This document shows, one piece after another, positions 20,477 to 30,851 of a DNA stretch of 64,000 bases; within the stretch, counting starts at the first letter, position 1; every line of letters begins with the position of its first letter. The notes under the pieces are model-generated. The model saw only the letters and a program-made list of their open reading frames with translations, ran no database searches and was not told the DNA's origin. The DNA is from Rhizobiaceae bacterium. Lineage in GTDB: Bacteria; Pseudomonadota; Alphaproteobacteria; Rhizobiales; Rhizobiaceae. A program made the position numbers and the translations under genes. Location of the stretch: the NCBI GenBank assembly GCA_019635755.1, contig JAHBYW010000007.1, positions 294,374 to 358,373 of the forward strand, in the 5' to 3' direction.

Positions 20477-21127
20477 ATGCGGGTCGCCATCATCGACTAC
20501 GGCTCCGGCAACCTTCGCTCGGCGACCAAGGCGTTCGAGCGCGCCGCGCGCGAAGCGGGCCTGTCGGCCGGGATCGACCTGACCGCGGACGCGGAGCGGG
20601 TGAGGACGGCCGACCGTATCGTGCTGCCGGGCGTCGGCGCCTATGCCGACTGCCGCGCCGGTCTGGATGCCGTTCCCGGCATGGTCGAGGCGATCGAGGA
20701 GGTCGCCATCGCGAAGGGGCGGCCATTCCTCGGCATTTGCGTCGGCATGCAGCTGATGTCGGAACGCGGGCTGGAGAAGACCGTGACGAAAGGCTTCGGC
20801 TGGATCGCCGGCGACGTGAAGGAGATCGTGCCGTCCGATCCGTCGCTGAAGGTTCCGCAGATCGGCTGGAACACGATCGAGGTGCGCCGTGCTCATCCAC
20901 TCTTCGCGGGGATCAGGACTGCAGAGGACGGCCTCCATGCCTACTTCGTCCACTCCTATCACCTCGATGCGACCCGCCCGGACCAGGTTCTGGCTGTCAC
21001 GAACTATGGCGGGCCGGTCACGGCCGCCGTCGCCCGCGACAACCTCGCGGGCACGCAGTTCCATCCCGAGAAGAGCCAGGCGCTCGGCCTGGCCCTGATC
21101 GCCAACTTCCTGCGGTGGAAGCCATGA
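20477..21127 (+). CDS. hisH: Imidazole glycerol phosphate synthase glutaminase subunit HisH
   Basis: Supplies ammonia from glutamine to HisF. The 216-residue product has the oxyanion PGVGAYADC region, nucleophile Cys88 in [11 protein letters not shown], and His/Glu in FHPEKS near residue 200. It abuts DUF2628 directly and overlaps hisA by four bases. Confidence 0.97.
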   Translation: MRVAIIDYGSGNLRSATKAFERAAREAGLSAGIDLTADAERVRTADRIVLPGVGAYADCRAGLDAVPGMVEAIEEVAIAKGRPFLGICVGMQLMSERGLEKTVTKGFGWIAGDVKEIVPSDPSLKVPQIGWNTIEVRRAHPLFAGIRTAEDGLHAYFVHSYHLDATRPDQVLAVTNYGGPVTAAVARDNLAGTQFHPEKSQALGLALIANFLRWKP

Positions 21128-21879
21128 TCCTTTTCCCCGCCATCGACCTGAAGGACGGCCAGTGCGTCCGCCTGAAATTAGGCGAGATGGACAGCGCCAC
21201 GGTCTACAATGCGGATCCGGCGGCGCAGGCCCGCGCGTTCGAGGAGCAAGGTTTCGAATGGCTGCACGTCGTTGACCTGAACGGGGCGTTTGCCGGGAAA
21301 TCGGTCAACAGCGCGGCGGTCGGTGCGATCCTCAACGCGACGAAGAACCCGGTCCAGCTCGGCGGCGGCATCCGTACCCTGCCGCAGATCGAGGACTGGC
21401 TCGACCGCGGGCTGGCCCGCGTCATCCTGGGCACGGTTGCTGTGCGTGACCCGGATCTCGTCAAGCAGGCGTGCAAGCACTTCCCCGGCAAGGTCGCCGT
21501 TGGCATTGACGCGCGGGGCGGCAAGGTGGCGGTCGAGGGTTGGGCGGAAGCCTCGGAACTCGGCGCGATCGAGCTGGCGAAGAAATTCGAGGGCGCCGGC
21601 GTCGCTGCGATCATCTACACCGACATCGACCGCGACGGCGTGCTGACCGGCATCAACTGGGACGCGACGATCGAACTGGCGGACGCGGTCTCGATTCCCG
21701 TGATCGCTTCCGGCGGCCTTGCCTCGATGGACGACATCCGCCGCATGACCCTGCCGGATGCGCGAAAACTCGAAGGCGCCATCTCCGGTCGTGCGCTCTA
21801 CGACGGCCGCATCGACCCGGCCGAGGCATTGAAGCTGCTGAGGCGCACCCGGCAGCATGGTGCGTCGGGGAGCTTCTGA
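21124..21879 (+). CDS. hisA: HisA, phosphoribosylformimino-5-aminoimidazole carboxamide ribotide isomerase
   Basis: TIM-barrel isomerase in histidine synthesis. The 251-residue product opens [20 protein letters not shown] with the first catalytic Asp; the second lies in [21 protein letters not shown] and [13 protein letters not shown] bind phosphate. ATG 21124 overlaps hisH by four bases; the stop shares one base with the hisF start (TGATG). Confidence 0.97.
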   Translation: MILFPAIDLKDGQCVRLKLGEMDSATVYNADPAAQARAFEEQGFEWLHVVDLNGAFAGKSVNSAAVGAILNATKNPVQLGGGIRTLPQIEDWLDRGLARVILGTVAVRDPDLVKQACKHFPGKVAVGIDARGGKVAVEGWAEASELGAIELAKKFEGAGVAAIIYTDIDRDGVLTGINWDATIELADAVSIPVIASGGLASMDDIRRMTLPDARKLEGAISGRALYDGRIDPAEALKLLRRTRQHGASGSF

Positions 21880-22673
21880 TGACGCTCAAATACCGCATCA
21901 TTCCCTGCCTGGACGTCAAGGACGGGCGCGTCGTGAAGGGCGTCAACTTCGTCGACCTGGTGGATGCCGGCGATCCTGTCGAGGCGGCGAAGGCCTATGA
22001 CGCGGCAGGCGCCGACGAGCTTTGTTTCCTCGACATCACGGCCTCGTCCGACAATCGCGAGACGATCTTCGACGTGGTCGCACGAACCGCCGAGCAGTGC
22101 TTCATGCCGCTCACCGTCGGCGGCGGCGTCCGCCAGGTGGCCGACATCCGCAAGCTCCTGCTGGCCGGCGCCGACAAGGTGTCGATCAACACGGCCGCGG
22201 TGAAGAACCCGGACTTCGTCGCCGAGGCGGCCGACAAGTTCGGCAACCAGTGCATCGTCGTCGCGATCGACGCGAAGAGGGTATCGTCATCGGGCGAGGC
22301 GGACCGCTGGGAGATCTTCACCCATGGCGGGCGCGAGAAGACCGGCATCGACGCGGTCGACTTCGCGCGCCGCGTGACGGCGCTGGGCGCCGGCGAGATC
22401 CTGCTCACCTCGATGGACCGTGACGGCACCAAGGCGGGCTACGACATCGCCCTGACGCGCGCCGTGGCCGATGCCGTGCGTGTTCCGGTCATCGCGTCCG
22501 GCGGCGTCGGGACGCTGGATCACCTGGTCGCCGGCATCCGCGAGGGTCATGCCACGGCCGTGCTCGCCGCGTCGATCTTTCATTTCGGAACCTACTCGAT
22601 TGCTGAGGCGAAGGCGCACATGGCGCGCGCGGGGCTGCCCATGCGACTCGACTCTTCGCCGGCCGCCGCCTAA
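21879..22673 (+). CDS. hisF: Imidazole glycerol phosphate synthase cyclase subunit HisF
   Basis: TIM-barrel cyclase that uses ammonia from HisH. The 264-residue product has the catalytic Asp in [16 protein letters not shown], the second in [13 protein letters not shown], and [11 protein letters not shown] and [11 protein letters not shown] phosphate loops. It shares the A of its ATG with the hisA stop and is nine bases before hisE. Confidence 0.97.
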   Translation: MTLKYRIIPCLDVKDGRVVKGVNFVDLVDAGDPVEAAKAYDAAGADELCFLDITASSDNRETIFDVVARTAEQCFMPLTVGGGVRQVADIRKLLLAGADKVSINTAAVKNPDFVAEAADKFGNQCIVVAIDAKRVSSSGEADRWEIFTHGGREKTGIDAVDFARRVTALGAGEILLTSMDRDGTKAGYDIALTRAVADAVRVPVIASGGVGTLDHLVAGIREGHATAVLAASIFHFGTYSIAEAKAHMARAGLPMRLDSSPAAA

Positions 22674-22682
22674 GCCACCGGC

Positions 22683-23006
22683 ATGTCGACATTCACGCTG
22701 GCCGAGCTGGAGAAGATCGTCGCCGAACGCGGGCGCTCGGGCGATCCCGAGTCGTGGACGGCCAAGCTCTTTGCGAGGGGCATGGACAAGGCGGCGCAGA
22801 AGCTCGGCGAGGAGGCCGTCGAGACGGTGATCGCCGCCGTGTCCGGGCAGCGCGAACGCGTCGTTTCCGAGAGCGCCGATCTGATCTATCATTGGCTCGT
22901 GGTGCTGGCCATCGCCGGCGTGCCGCTCGACGAGGTGATGGCCGAACTCGCGCGGCGGACCGGGCAGACCGGCATCGCCGAAAAGGCTTCGCGGCCGCGA
23001 AGCTGA
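22683..23006 (+). CDS. hisE: Phosphoribosyl-ATP pyrophosphatase HisE
   Basis: Second step of histidine synthesis, removing pyrophosphate from phosphoribosyl-ATP. The 107-residue product shows the MazG-like helical pattern with [13 protein letters not shown] and [13 protein letters not shown]. Stand-alone enzyme, not fused to HisI. coaA follows after 20 bases. Confidence 0.96.
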   Translation: MSTFTLAELEKIVAERGRSGDPESWTAKLFARGMDKAAQKLGEEAVETVIAAVSGQRERVVSESADLIYHWLVVLAIAGVPLDEVMAELARRTGQTGIAEKASRPRS

Positions 23007-23026
23007 AGGCGGAGGGGAGGGCAGCC

Positions 23027-23998
23027 ATGGATCAGCTCGACCAGCTCGTTCCAACCGAACGCTACTCGCCCTATCGATTCTTCAGCGCCGACGAGTGGGC
23101 AAAGTTCCGCGCCGACACGCCGCTGACGCTCTCCGGCGACGAGGTCCGCCGGCTTTCCTCGCTTTACGATCCCATCGACCTGGACGAGGTTCGGCGCATC
23201 TATCTGTCGCTGTCGCGGCTGCTGTCGGCGCATGTCGAGACCACACAGGAACTGTTTCGCCAGCGCGCGGCGTTCTTCAACGCCGGCAGCAATGCGCGCA
23301 AGACGCCCTTCATCATCGGCATGGCGGGTTCCGTCGCGGTCGGCAAGTCGACCACGGCGCGCGTGCTGAAGGAGCTGATGGGCCGGTGGCCGTCGAGCCC
23401 CAAGGTCGATCTCGTCACCACCGACGGCTTCCTCTATCCGAATGAGGTTCTGCGGCGGGAAAACCTGATGGACCGCAAGGGGTTCCCGGATTCCTACGAC
23501 GCCGGTTCGCTGCTGCGCTTCCTCGCCGCCATCAAGTCCGGCCAGCCGGACGTGCGCGCCCCGGTCTATTCGCACCTGACCTATGACGTGACGCCGGGCG
23601 AGTTCGTCACGGTCGACCGCCCCGACATCCTGATCTTCGAGGGGCTGAACGTGCTGCAGCCGCGCGACCTGCCCATGGACGGCAAGTTCGTCCCCTTCGT
23701 CTCGGACTTCTTCGACTTCTCGATCTACATCGACGCCGAGGAGGAGCTGATCCATCAGTGGTATATCGCGCGCTTCATGCGGCTGCGCGAGACCGCGTTC
23801 CGCAACCCGGAATCGTTCTTCCATCGCTACTCGACGCTGTCCGACGACGCGGCGCGCGCGATCGCCGAAGGTCTCTGGCACAACATCAACCTGAAGAACC
23901 TGAAGGAGAACATCCTTCCGACGCGCCCGCGCGCCGACCTGATCCTCAGGAAGGGTCCCAACCACCTGGTCGAGGAAGTGGCGCTGCGAAAACTGTAG
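23027..23998 (+). CDS. coaA: Type I pantothenate kinase CoaA
   Basis: First committed step of coenzyme A synthesis, pantothenate phosphorylation. The 323-residue product has P-loop [40 protein letters not shown] and IFEGLNVLQ, standard for the family. ATG 23027 is preceded by GGAGGGGAGG. Both coaE (10309) and coaA flank short runs in this window. It ends 24 bases before the convergent P-loop gene. Confidence 0.97.
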   Translation: MDQLDQLVPTERYSPYRFFSADEWAKFRADTPLTLSGDEVRRLSSLYDPIDLDEVRRIYLSLSRLLSAHVETTQELFRQRAAFFNAGSNARKTPFIIGMAGSVAVGKSTTARVLKELMGRWPSSPKVDLVTTDGFLYPNEVLRRENLMDRKGFPDSYDAGSLLRFLAAIKSGQPDVRAPVYSHLTYDVTPGEFVTVDRPDILIFEGLNVLQPRDLPMDGKFVPFVSDFFDFSIYIDAEEELIHQWYIARFMRLRETAFRNPESFFHRYSTLSDDAARAIAEGLWHNINLKNLKENILPTRPRADLILRKGPNHLVEEVALRKL

Positions 23999-24021
23999 CG
24001 TCTGCCGATGCCCATGCGGCG

Positions 24022-24561
24022 CTACGCGCCGCGTGATCCGGCGTGTTCCTGCGCGACAGCCTCGAGAAGTGCCCGGATGTCGCCCGCCGAACGCAGATGG
24101 TGCACGCGTTTCGAGGCCGCGGCTTGCGCGACGAGTTGCCGGTAGCGCGGCGTGAGCGCGCGGTGGCATGGCCACAGCACGGCATAACTGTTGAGGCTGC
24201 TCCGCAGGATCGGGCTGCCCTTCGGCCACCCTTCGGGCGCGACGAACAGGCCTTTCAGCAGGCGCTTCGTCACCCACCAGGCATGCACGATGAGCGGCAG
24301 GTCGACATGGACCAGCGTGTCGGCTTGGGCGAAACGCGCCCAGGTCGTGTCGATCGAGCCGAAGCCGTCGATTATCCAAGCGTCGCGCGCGAGCAGCTCC
24401 GCATGCGCAGTCAGGAACTCATGCTCGGGAACCTCCGCGCCGCCGTCGCGGTACTGCATCCGATCGACGGCATACAGCGGAAGGCCGGTCAGCTGGGCGA
24501 GCCGCCTCGCAAGCGTCGACTTCCCGCCGCCTGCATTGCCGAAGACCGCGACGCGTCTCAC
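24022..24561 (-). CDS. Adenylate-kinase-like P-loop NTPase (FlaR/topology-modulation type)
   Basis: A 179-residue protein starting at GTG 24561 with a P-loop GNAGGGKSTLARRLAQ at residues 8-23, LYAVDRMQYRDGG and AWIIDGFGSIDTTW, the pattern of small kinase-like proteins often annotated as adenylate kinase or topology-modulation protein. The substrate is not predictable. It lies after arfB on the same strand with an 11-base gap and converges on coaA. Confidence 0.8.
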   Translation of the reverse strand: MRRVAVFGNAGGGKSTLARRLAQLTGLPLYAVDRMQYRDGGAEVPEHEFLTAHAELLARDAWIIDGFGSIDTTWARFAQADTLVHVDLPLIVHAWWVTKRLLKGLFVAPEGWPKGSPILRSSLNSYAVLWPCHRALTPRYRQLVAQAAASKRVHHLRSAGDIRALLEAVAQEHAGSRGA

Positions 24562-24572
24562 GTCCCGGCCCG

Positions 24573-25013
24573 TCAGTCGTCGCCGACGCGGCCGCGAAGC
24601 TTCTTCACCGTCGACCGCCCCGCCTTGACCTTCAGCCGCCGCTCTACGGCCCCCTTGGACGGCCTCGTCTTCTTGCGCGGCTTGGGCGGCGGCTCGGCGG
24701 CCTTGGCGATCAGCGCGAACAGCCGCTGCCGCGCGTCCGCGCGGTTCTGCTCCTGGGTGCGGAAGCGTCCGGCCTCGATGACGATCACGCCGTCTTTGGT
24801 GGCCTTGCTGCCGGCCAGCCGGATCGTCCGTTCCCGCACATAGTCCGACAGGCCGGCGGCATTTGCGGCGTCGAAGCGCAGCTGCACCGCGGTCGCGACC
24901 TTGTTGACGTTCTGCCCGCCCGGTCCGGACGAGCGGATGAACGTCTCGACGAGGTCGCTGTCGGCGACCGTCGCTCCGGGCGCGATGTCGAGAGTCGGCA
25001 TGCGGTCAGACAT
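24573..25013 (-). CDS. arfB: ArfB (YaeJ), ribosome-rescue peptidyl-tRNA hydrolase
   Basis: Releases peptides from ribosomes stalled on mRNA without a stop codon. The 146-residue product has the release-factor GGQ in SSGPGGQNVNKVATAVQLRF and the basic C-terminal tail (KPRKKTRPSKGAVERRLKVK, then more Lys/Arg) that senses the empty mRNA channel. ATG 25013. It is 76 bases after the pckA stop with a terminator between. Confidence 0.94.
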   Translation of the reverse strand: MSDRMPTLDIAPGATVADSDLVETFIRSSGPGGQNVNKVATAVQLRFDAANAAGLSDYVRERTIRLAGSKATKDGVIVIEAGRFRTQEQNRADARQRLFALIAKAAEPPPKPRKKTRPSKGAVERRLKVKAGRSTVKKLRGRVGDD

Positions 25014-25029
25014 GCATCCGCCGTCGGCA

Positions 25030-25057
25030 AAAGAAAAGCCCGGCGCGGGGCCGGGCT
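25030..25057 (-). terminator. Intrinsic terminator of pckA
   Basis: Minus-strand stem AGCCCGGC/GCCGGGCT (8 pairs, 25037-25044 with 25050-25057) closes on five bases and is followed by TTTTCTTTTG. It lies 31 bases beyond the pckA stop and just before arfB. Confidence 0.8.
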
Positions 25058-25088
25058 CTGTGGCAGAAGCGGTTTGGGCTCCCGTCGG

Positions 25089-26699
25089 CTACTCGGCTGC
25101 CTCGGCGAAACGCGGCGCCGCGCTCAGAACGTCGGCATCGGCGTGATCCTCGAACTTGGCGAAGTTGTCGATGAACATGCCGACCAGCCGGCGTGCCTGC
25201 CGGTCGTAGGCGGCCCGGTCCGACCAGGTCTCGCGCGGATCGAGGATCGCGGCGTCGACGCCCGGCACGGACAGCGGCACCGCGAAGCCGAAATTCGGGT
25301 CGGTGCGGAAGTCGGCGCCGTTGAGCGATCCGTCCAGGGCGGCCGCGAGCAACGCCCGTGTCGCCGCGATCGGCATGCGCCGTCCGGTGCCATAGGCGCC
25401 GCCGGTCCAGCCGGTGTTGACCAGCCAGCACGTGGCCTCGTGGCGGGCGATCAAATCCTTCAGTAGCCGGCCGTATTCTGACGGATGGAGCGGCAGGAAG
25501 GGCGAGCCGAAGCAGGCCGAGAACTCCGGCGTCGGCTCCGTCACGCCGCGCTCGGTTCCGGCGACCTTCGCCGTGTAGCCGGAGATGAAATGGTACATCG
25601 CCTGCTCGGGCGTCAGGCGCGCGATCGGCGGCATCACCCCGAAGGCGTCGGCCGTCAGCATGATGATGTTTCGCGGATGACCGGCACGCCCCGTCGGGCT
25701 GGCGTTTGCGATGAAGTCGAGCGGATAGGCGGCGCGCGTGTTCTCGGTCACGCTCTCGTCGTCGAGGTCGGGAATGCCCGCCTCGTCGAGCGGGATGTTC
25801 TCCAGCACGGTACCGAAGCGCCGCGTGGTCGCATGGATGTCGGGTTCGGCCGCGGCGGAGAGCCGGATCGTTTTCGCGTAGCAGCCGCCCTCGAAATTGA
25901 AGACGCCGGCCGCACCCCACCCGTGCTCGTCGTCGCCGATCAGCGTGCGCGAGGGATCGGCCGACAGCGTCGTCTTGCCCGTGCCGGAAAGGCCGAAGAA
26001 GATCGCCGTGTCGCCGTCGGGGCCGACATTGGCGGAGCAGTGCATCGGCATCACGCCGCGCGCCGGCAGCAGGAAGTTCAACGCGGTGAAGACCGATTTC
26101 TTCATCTCGCCCGCATAGCCGGTGCCGCCGATCAGAACGAGCATGCGGGTCAGGTCGATGGCAACCACCGTCTCGCTGCGGGTGCCGTGGCGAGCCGGAT
26201 CGGCGCGGAACGAGGGCAGGTCGATCACCGTCATCCGCGGGACGAAGCTCGCGATCGCCGCGCGCGCGGGCCGGATCAGGAGGTTGCGGATGAACAGCGA
26301 ATGCCAGGCATGCTCGGTGATCACGCGCACCGGCAGCGCTTCGTTCGGGTCGGCGCCGCCGACCAGGTCCTGCACGAACAGGTCTCGATCGCCGGCATGG
26401 GCGACGAAGTCGGCCCACAGCGTCTCGAAATGCTCGGGCGCCATCGCCCGGTTGTTGTCCCACCACAGCGGCGCGGCGGTCGTCGCGTCGCGAACGGTGA
26501 ACTTGTCCTTGGCCGAACGGCCGGTGTGCTGGCCGGTATAGGCCACCAGCGCGCCATGCGCCGTGAGCTTCGCCTCGCCTCGCCGGATCGCGTGTTCGTA
26601 GAGTTCCGCCTCGCGCAGGTTGTAGTGAACGCGACCGGTGGTTGCGAGGCCCAGCGTGTCGATTCCCGCTCCCGGGTTGCGTGGTCCGACCTCGGTCAT
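25089..26699 (-). CDS. pckA: Phosphoenolpyruvate carboxykinase (ATP) PckA
   Basis: First committed gluconeogenic step, oxaloacetate to PEP with ATP. The 536-residue product has the P-loop [20 protein letters not shown], the RSAKDKFTV and [15 protein letters not shown] blocks. ATG 26699 follows AGGGGGAA by a good spacing; an upstream start at 26783 is unlikely. It is divergent from chvI across 333 bases, the arrangement known in rhizobia, where pckA has been described as acid-induced in Agrobacterium. Regulation by ChvI is plausible from position but not shown here. Confidence 0.97.
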   Translation of the reverse strand: MTEVGPRNPGAGIDTLGLATTGRVHYNLREAELYEHAIRRGEAKLTAHGALVAYTGQHTGRSAKDKFTVRDATTAAPLWWDNNRAMAPEHFETLWADFVAHAGDRDLFVQDLVGGADPNEALPVRVITEHAWHSLFIRNLLIRPARAAIASFVPRMTVIDLPSFRADPARHGTRSETVVAIDLTRMLVLIGGTGYAGEMKKSVFTALNFLLPARGVMPMHCSANVGPDGDTAIFFGLSGTGKTTLSADPSRTLIGDDEHGWGAAGVFNFEGGCYAKTIRLSAAAEPDIHATTRRFGTVLENIPLDEAGIPDLDDESVTENTRAAYPLDFIANASPTGRAGHPRNIIMLTADAFGVMPPIARLTPEQAMYHFISGYTAKVAGTERGVTEPTPEFSACFGSPFLPLHPSEYGRLLKDLIARHEATCWLVNTGWTGGAYGTGRRMPIAATRALLAAALDGSLNGADFRTDPNFGFAVPLSVPGVDAAILDPRETWSDRAAYDRQARRLVGMFIDNFAKFEDHADADVLSAAPRFAEAAE

Positions 26700-27032
26700 G
26701 TGATTCCCCCTGCCGCGGGGCGTTTTGTCGGGCCCGCGCGGGCCTCGGAAAACGCCGGTTAGCGTGAGAAACAGAAAAGCCAAATCATATCAAATGATTA
26801 ATCGATTTAGGGGTTTTGAAATTTTTTTAAATCGGTTATAGTGGTTAAAGGTGAACTGGCGTTTTCGATAGGAATCGCTCCAGCCTTCCGCAAGGTCGCG
26901 GGAGTAACCATTCCGTGTCTTTGGGGTGGGCATGGGCGCGTGTCCGTGCCACAATTTGTACCCAATTTGTCCCCCTATACGGCGCTTCCTTGCTGCAGGA
27001 AGGGACGCCCGCTCATGAGGGAGCCGCTTGAA
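26700..27032. other. pckA-chvI divergent intergenic region with AT-rich core
   Basis: This 333-base gap has no gene. Around 26780-26850 it is strongly AT-rich for this genome. On the plus strand TTGAAA (26816-26821) and TATAGT (26837-26842) have a 15-base spacer, which is short, so this promoter call is weak. About 190 bases of leader then precede chvI. No clear palindrome or known operator was recognised. Confidence 0.4.
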
Positions 27033-27734
27033 ATGGCAACAATCGCGCTTGTCGATGACGATCGCAACATCCTGACCTCGGTATCAATCGCACTGGAATC
27101 GGAAGGCTACCGGGTCGAAACCTACACGGACGGAGCTTCGGCGCTCGAGGGTTTGGGAACTCGCCCGCCGAATCTCGCAATCTTCGACATCAAGATGCCG
27201 CGCATGGACGGGATGGAGCTTCTGCGGCGCATCCGCCAGAAGACCGACCTGCCGGTGATCTTCCTGACGTCGAAGGACGACGAGATCGACGAGCTGTTCG
27301 GTCTGAAAATGGGCGCCGACGACTTCATCCGGAAGCCGTTCTCGCAGCGCCTCCTGGTGGAGCGCGTCAAGGCCGTCCTGCGGCGTGCGAGCGCCCGCGA
27401 GGCGGCGGCGAAGGCCCCCGGCACGCCGGCGAAGTCGCTCGAGCGTGGGCAGCTGGTGATGGATCAGGAACGGCACACCTGCACCTGGAAGGGCGAGCAG
27501 GTGACGCTGACCGTCACCGAGTTCCTGATCCTGCATTCGCTTGCGCAGCGGCCGGGCGTGGTTAAGAGCCGTGACGCGCTGATGGATTCGGCCTATGATG
27601 AGCAGGTCTATGTGGATGACCGCACCATCGACAGCCACATCAAGCGCCTGCGGAAAAAATTCAAAGCTGTCGACGATGATTTCGACATGATCGAAACGTT
27701 GTATGGGGTCGGTTACCGCTTTCGCGAGGCGTGA
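27033..27734 (+). CDS. chvI: Response regulator ChvI
   Basis: OmpR-type regulator of the ChvG/ChvI envelope and acid-stress system of rhizobia. The 233-residue product has a receiver domain ([20 protein letters not shown]), phospho-acceptor Asp52 in [12 protein letters not shown], Lys in IRKPFSQRL, and a winged-helix domain with the recognition region [20 protein letters not shown] 27033 fits known ChvI N termini; ATG 27015 would add six residues and has an AGGAAGGGA site. chvG follows after 24 bases. Confidence 0.96.
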   Translation: MATIALVDDDRNILTSVSIALESEGYRVETYTDGASALEGLGTRPPNLAIFDIKMPRMDGMELLRRIRQKTDLPVIFLTSKDDEIDELFGLKMGADDFIRKPFSQRLLVERVKAVLRRASAREAAAKAPGTPAKSLERGQLVMDQERHTCTWKGEQVTLTVTEFLILHSLAQRPGVVKSRDALMDSAYDEQVYVDDRTIDSHIKRLRKKFKAVDDDFDMIETLYGVGYRFREA

Positions 27735-27758
27735 CGCCCGCCAGGGATCGACCTTTGG

Positions 27759-29540
27759 ATGACGCTTGAAGTCGAGATGAAAAAGCCTGCGGCCCTTGAG
27801 AAAGGGCCGCTTCGCTTTCCGTCGGTGGCGGTTTCCTGGCTTACCGGGCCCGTCAGCCGGCTGCTCGGACACTACGTCTTCACCAGCCTGACGCGGCGCA
27901 TCCTGTTCCTCAATCTCGCCGCACTCGGCGTCCTCGTCGTCGGCATCCTCTATCTCAACCAGTTTCGCGACGGCCTGATCGACGCCCGCGTCGAGAGCCT
28001 GATGACGCAGGGCGAGATCATCGCCGGCGCGATCGCCTCCTCGGCCTCGGTCGAGACCGACGCGATCATGATCGATCCGGAGAAGCTGCTCGAGCTGCAG
28101 GCCGGCGAAAGCCTGTCGCCGGGAAGCGACCAGCTCGAGAGCCTCGACTTTCCGATCAATCCCGAGCGTGTCGCGCCGGTGCTGCGGCGGCTGATCTCGC
28201 CGACGCGGACGCGCGCCCGCATCTACGACCGCGATGCGAACCTGCTGCTAGACTCGCGCCATCTCTATTCGCGCGGGCAGATCCTCCGCTACGACCTGCC
28301 GCCGCTCGACGAGGAGGAGCAGTCGCTGGTCGATCAGATCCAGAAGTTCCTCGCCAATCTGTTCCGCGCCGACCTGCCGATCTACCGGGAGCAGCCGGGC
28401 GGCAGCGGCACCTCCTATCCCGAGGTGATGAGCGCTCTGACCGGCAGCCCGTCGACCATCGTCAGGGTGAGCGAGCAGGGCGAGCAGATCGTCTCGGTCG
28501 CAGTGCCGGTACAGCGCTATCGCGGCGTCCTCGGCGTGCTGCTGCTGTCGACCCAGGGCGGCGACATCGACAAGATCGTCGCCGCCGAGCGCGGCGCGAT
28601 CCTGCGCGTCTTCGGCGTGGCGGCGCTGGTCACCGCCATCCTCTCGATGCTGCTTGCCTCGACCATCGCCAACCCCCTGCGCCGTCTGGCGGCCGCGGCC
28701 GTGCGCGTCAGGCGCAGCGTCAAGAACCGCGAGGAGCTGCCCGACTTCTCGGACCGCCAGGACGAGATCGGTAATCTCTCCGTCGCGGTGCGCGACATGA
28801 CCAATGCGCTCTACGCTCGCATCGAGGCGATCGAGAGCTTCGCCGCCGACGTCAGCCACGAGTTGAAGAACCCGCTGACCTCGCTGCGGAGCGCGGTCGA
28901 GACCCTGCCTCTCGCCAAGAACGAGAATTCGCGCAGCCGCCTGATGGATATCATCCAGCACGACGTGAAGCGGCTCGACCGTCTCATCACCGACATCTCC
29001 GACGCCTCCCGCCTGGACGCCGAACTGGCGCGCGCCGATGCGTCGCGGGTCGACCTGAAGAAGTTCCTCACCGAGCTCGTCTCGATCTCGCGCGACGCCG
29101 GCCGCCACAAGAAGCAGGTCGAGATCGACTTCAAGGTCGCCAAGCTGCCGCCGGGCATGAAGGGTTATGTCGTCAACGGTCACGACCTCAGGCTCGGCCA
29201 GGTCATCACCAACCTGATCGACAATGCGCGCTCCTTCGTGCCCGAGGAGCGCGGCCACATCGCGATCGCGCTGTCGCGGAGCGGCAAGCACATCATCATC
29301 ACCGTGGACGACAACGGGCCGGGCATCCGCGCCGAGAACATCGACCGCATCTTCGAGCGCTTCTACACGGACCGTCCCGCAGGCGAGGCGTTCGGACAGA
29401 ATTCGGGGCTCGGCCTGTCGATCAGTCGGCAGATCGTCGAAGGTCATGGCGGCACGCTGACGGCCGAGAACATCCCCGGCACCAAGCCCGGCGAAATCCG
29501 CGGCGCCCGCTTCGTGGTGACGCTGCCCGCGGAAGGGTGA
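27759..29540 (+). CDS. chvG: Sensor histidine kinase ChvG (ExoS)
   Basis: Sensor kinase partner of ChvI. The 593-residue product has a cytoplasmic lead, one membrane helix near residues 48-66, a periplasmic sensor domain of about 215 residues, a second helix near 284-304, a HAMP region, His367 in AADVSHELKNPLTSLRSAV, and an ATPase domain with N box LRLGQVITNLIDNARSF, VDDNGPGI and GLGLSISRQIVEGHGG. In rhizobia the ExoR protein inhibits this sensor; exoR was not found here. The stop overlaps a possible hprK start. Confidence 0.96.
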   Translation: MTLEVEMKKPAALEKGPLRFPSVAVSWLTGPVSRLLGHYVFTSLTRRILFLNLAALGVLVVGILYLNQFRDGLIDARVESLMTQGEIIAGAIASSASVETDAIMIDPEKLLELQAGESLSPGSDQLESLDFPINPERVAPVLRRLISPTRTRARIYDRDANLLLDSRHLYSRGQILRYDLPPLDEEEQSLVDQIQKFLANLFRADLPIYREQPGGSGTSYPEVMSALTGSPSTIVRVSEQGEQIVSVAVPVQRYRGVLGVLLLSTQGGDIDKIVAAERGAILRVFGVAALVTAILSMLLASTIANPLRRLAAAAVRVRRSVKNREELPDFSDRQDEIGNLSVAVRDMTNALYARIEAIESFAADVSHELKNPLTSLRSAVETLPLAKNENSRSRLMDIIQHDVKRLDRLITDISDASRLDAELARADASRVDLKKFLTELVSISRDAGRHKKQVEIDFKVAKLPPGMKGYVVNGHDLRLGQVITNLIDNARSFVPEERGHIAIALSRSGKHIIITVDDNGPGIRAENIDRIFERFYTDRPAGEAFGQNSGLGLSISRQIVEGHGGTLTAENIPGTKPGEIRGARFVVTLPAEG

Positions 29541-29542
29541 GC

Positions 29543-29989
29543 GTGGGCACAACCAACGTGCATGCGACGGGCGTGGTCCTCGGTGCACGCGGTCTGCTGA
29601 TCACGGGGCCGTCGGGGTCCGGAAAGACCACGCTCGCACTGGCGCTCGTTGACGCCTGGCAGCGCCGCGGCCGCTTCGCCCGCCTCGTCGCCGACGACCA
29701 GATTCTCGTCTCCGTCGCCGCCGGCCGTCTCCTGGCCGCCGCGCCGCCGCCGATCGCAGGCCTGGTCGAGATTTGCGGGATCGGTCCCGTGCCGGCGCCT
29801 CATCTCGGCATCGCGGTTGTCGACGCGATCTGTACGCTGGTTCCCGAGGGCGATGCACCGCGGTTCCAGGAATCCCGCGTGGAGGCGATCCTCGGCTGCC
29901 GCATCCCGCGGATCGAGCTTGCCGCCCGCAACCTGGTTGCCGCAATCCCCGCTCTGACCGCCTGGATCGCCCGCCTTGAGGGCGCATAG
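29543..29989 (+). CDS. hprK: Short HPr kinase/phosphorylase HprK (kinase domain only)
   Basis: Phosphorylates HPr on a serine. The 148-residue product lacks the N-terminal domain of Gram-positive HprK, as usual in alphaproteobacteria. P-loop GPSGSGKTTLALAL is near the N terminus, followed by a DDQILVSV region and a CGIGPVPAPHLGIAVVD block. GTG 29543 is six bases after GGAAGG; GTG 29537 overlapping the chvG stop is the alternative. Downstream lie EIIA and HPr, the target. Confidence 0.92.
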   Translation: MGTTNVHATGVVLGARGLLITGPSGSGKTTLALALVDAWQRRGRFARLVADDQILVSVAAGRLLAAAPPPIAGLVEICGIGPVPAPHLGIAVVDAICTLVPEGDAPRFQESRVEAILGCRIPRIELAARNLVAAIPALTAWIARLEGA

Positions 29990-30159
29990 CCAGGTCACGC
30001 GCGGTCACATCTGCGGCAAAATGGCTTCGCACCTGCGAGATTTGGGCTTGTCAACGGATCGTCGGTCGACAAGATAGCGCTCCCGGCAAATCCGACCTTG
30101 CCGGCCGAGGCCGGTGGAGGAGGCGCCCGCTCACGGCGCTGTACTGGAGCCATGACAGC

Positions 30160-30561
30160 ATGATCGGACTCGTGCTCGTGACGCACGGTCAGTTGGCGCA
30201 GGAGTTCCGCAACGCCGTAGAGCACGTCGTCGGGCCCCAGCCGAATTTCGAGACCGTGTCGATCGGCGCCGACGACGACATGGAGCAGCGTCGACGCGAC
30301 ATCATCGATGCGGTTGCCCGCGCCGACACGGGGAAGGGTGTCGTCATCCTGACCGACATGTTCGGCGGCACGCCGTCGAACCTCGCCATTTCGGTCATGG
30401 AGGCCGGCAGGGTCGAGGTGGTCGCCGGCATGAATCTGCCGATGCTGATCAAGCTCTCCAGCGTGCGCGCCAATGACGACATGGAGGCGGCCATCCAGGA
30501 CGCCCAGGCGGCGGGCCGCAAGTACATCAACGTCGCCAGCAAGCTCCTGAGCGACAAATGA
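30160..30561 (+). CDS. PTS EIIA component of the mannose family
   Basis: A 133-residue EIIA-Man-type domain. The active His is residue 9 or nearby in LVLVTHGQLAQEF, and DMFGGTPSNLA is the family signature. No EIIB, EIIC or EIID is in the window, so this is a regulatory, not transport, PTS. The 170-base gap before it has an inverted repeat CCGGCAA/TTGCCGG (30083-30104) without a T-run. Coupled to HPr by ATGA. Confidence 0.94.
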   Translation: MIGLVLVTHGQLAQEFRNAVEHVVGPQPNFETVSIGADDDMEQRRRDIIDAVARADTGKGVVILTDMFGGTPSNLAISVMEAGRVEVVAGMNLPMLIKLSSVRANDDMEAAIQDAQAAGRKYINVASKLLSDK

Positions 30562-30851
30562 TGCCTGTCTCCGGGGACCGCGACCTTGTCCGCGAGGTCC
30601 TGATCGTCAACCAGCGCGGCCTGCATGCTCGCGCCTCCGCCAAGTTCGTCCAGCTCGCCGGCTCGTTCAAGGCGACGGTCAAGGTGGAGAAGGACGGCAT
30701 CTCCGTCGGCGGCACCTCCATCATGGGCCTGATGATGCTCGCCGCCAGTCCCGGCTGCAGCATTCGCATCTCCGCCACCGGTCAGGAGGCCGAGGAGGCG
30801 CTGACCGCGCTGGCCGGCCTGGTGGCCGCCCGCTTTGGCGAGGACAGCTGA
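30558..30851 (+). CDS. ptsH: HPr phosphocarrier protein
   Basis: A 97-residue HPr with the phospho-acceptor His23 in NQRGLHARASAKF and the regulatory Ser (about residue 54) in GGTSIMGLMML, the expected HprK target. ATG 30558 overlaps the EIIA stop; a second ATG at 30561 is in the same frame. No EI gene is in the window. Confidence 0.96.
   Translation: MMPVSGDRDLVREVLIVNQRGLHARASAKFVQLAGSFKATVKVEKDGISVGGTSIMGLMMLAASPGCSIRISATGQEAEEALTALAGLVAARFGEDS

Noticed and set aside
24016..24032. GCGGCGC/GCGCCGC hairpin between coaA and the P-loop gene
   Set aside because: It overlaps the end of a coding region, has no T-run on either strand, and such GC hairpins are common by chance here.
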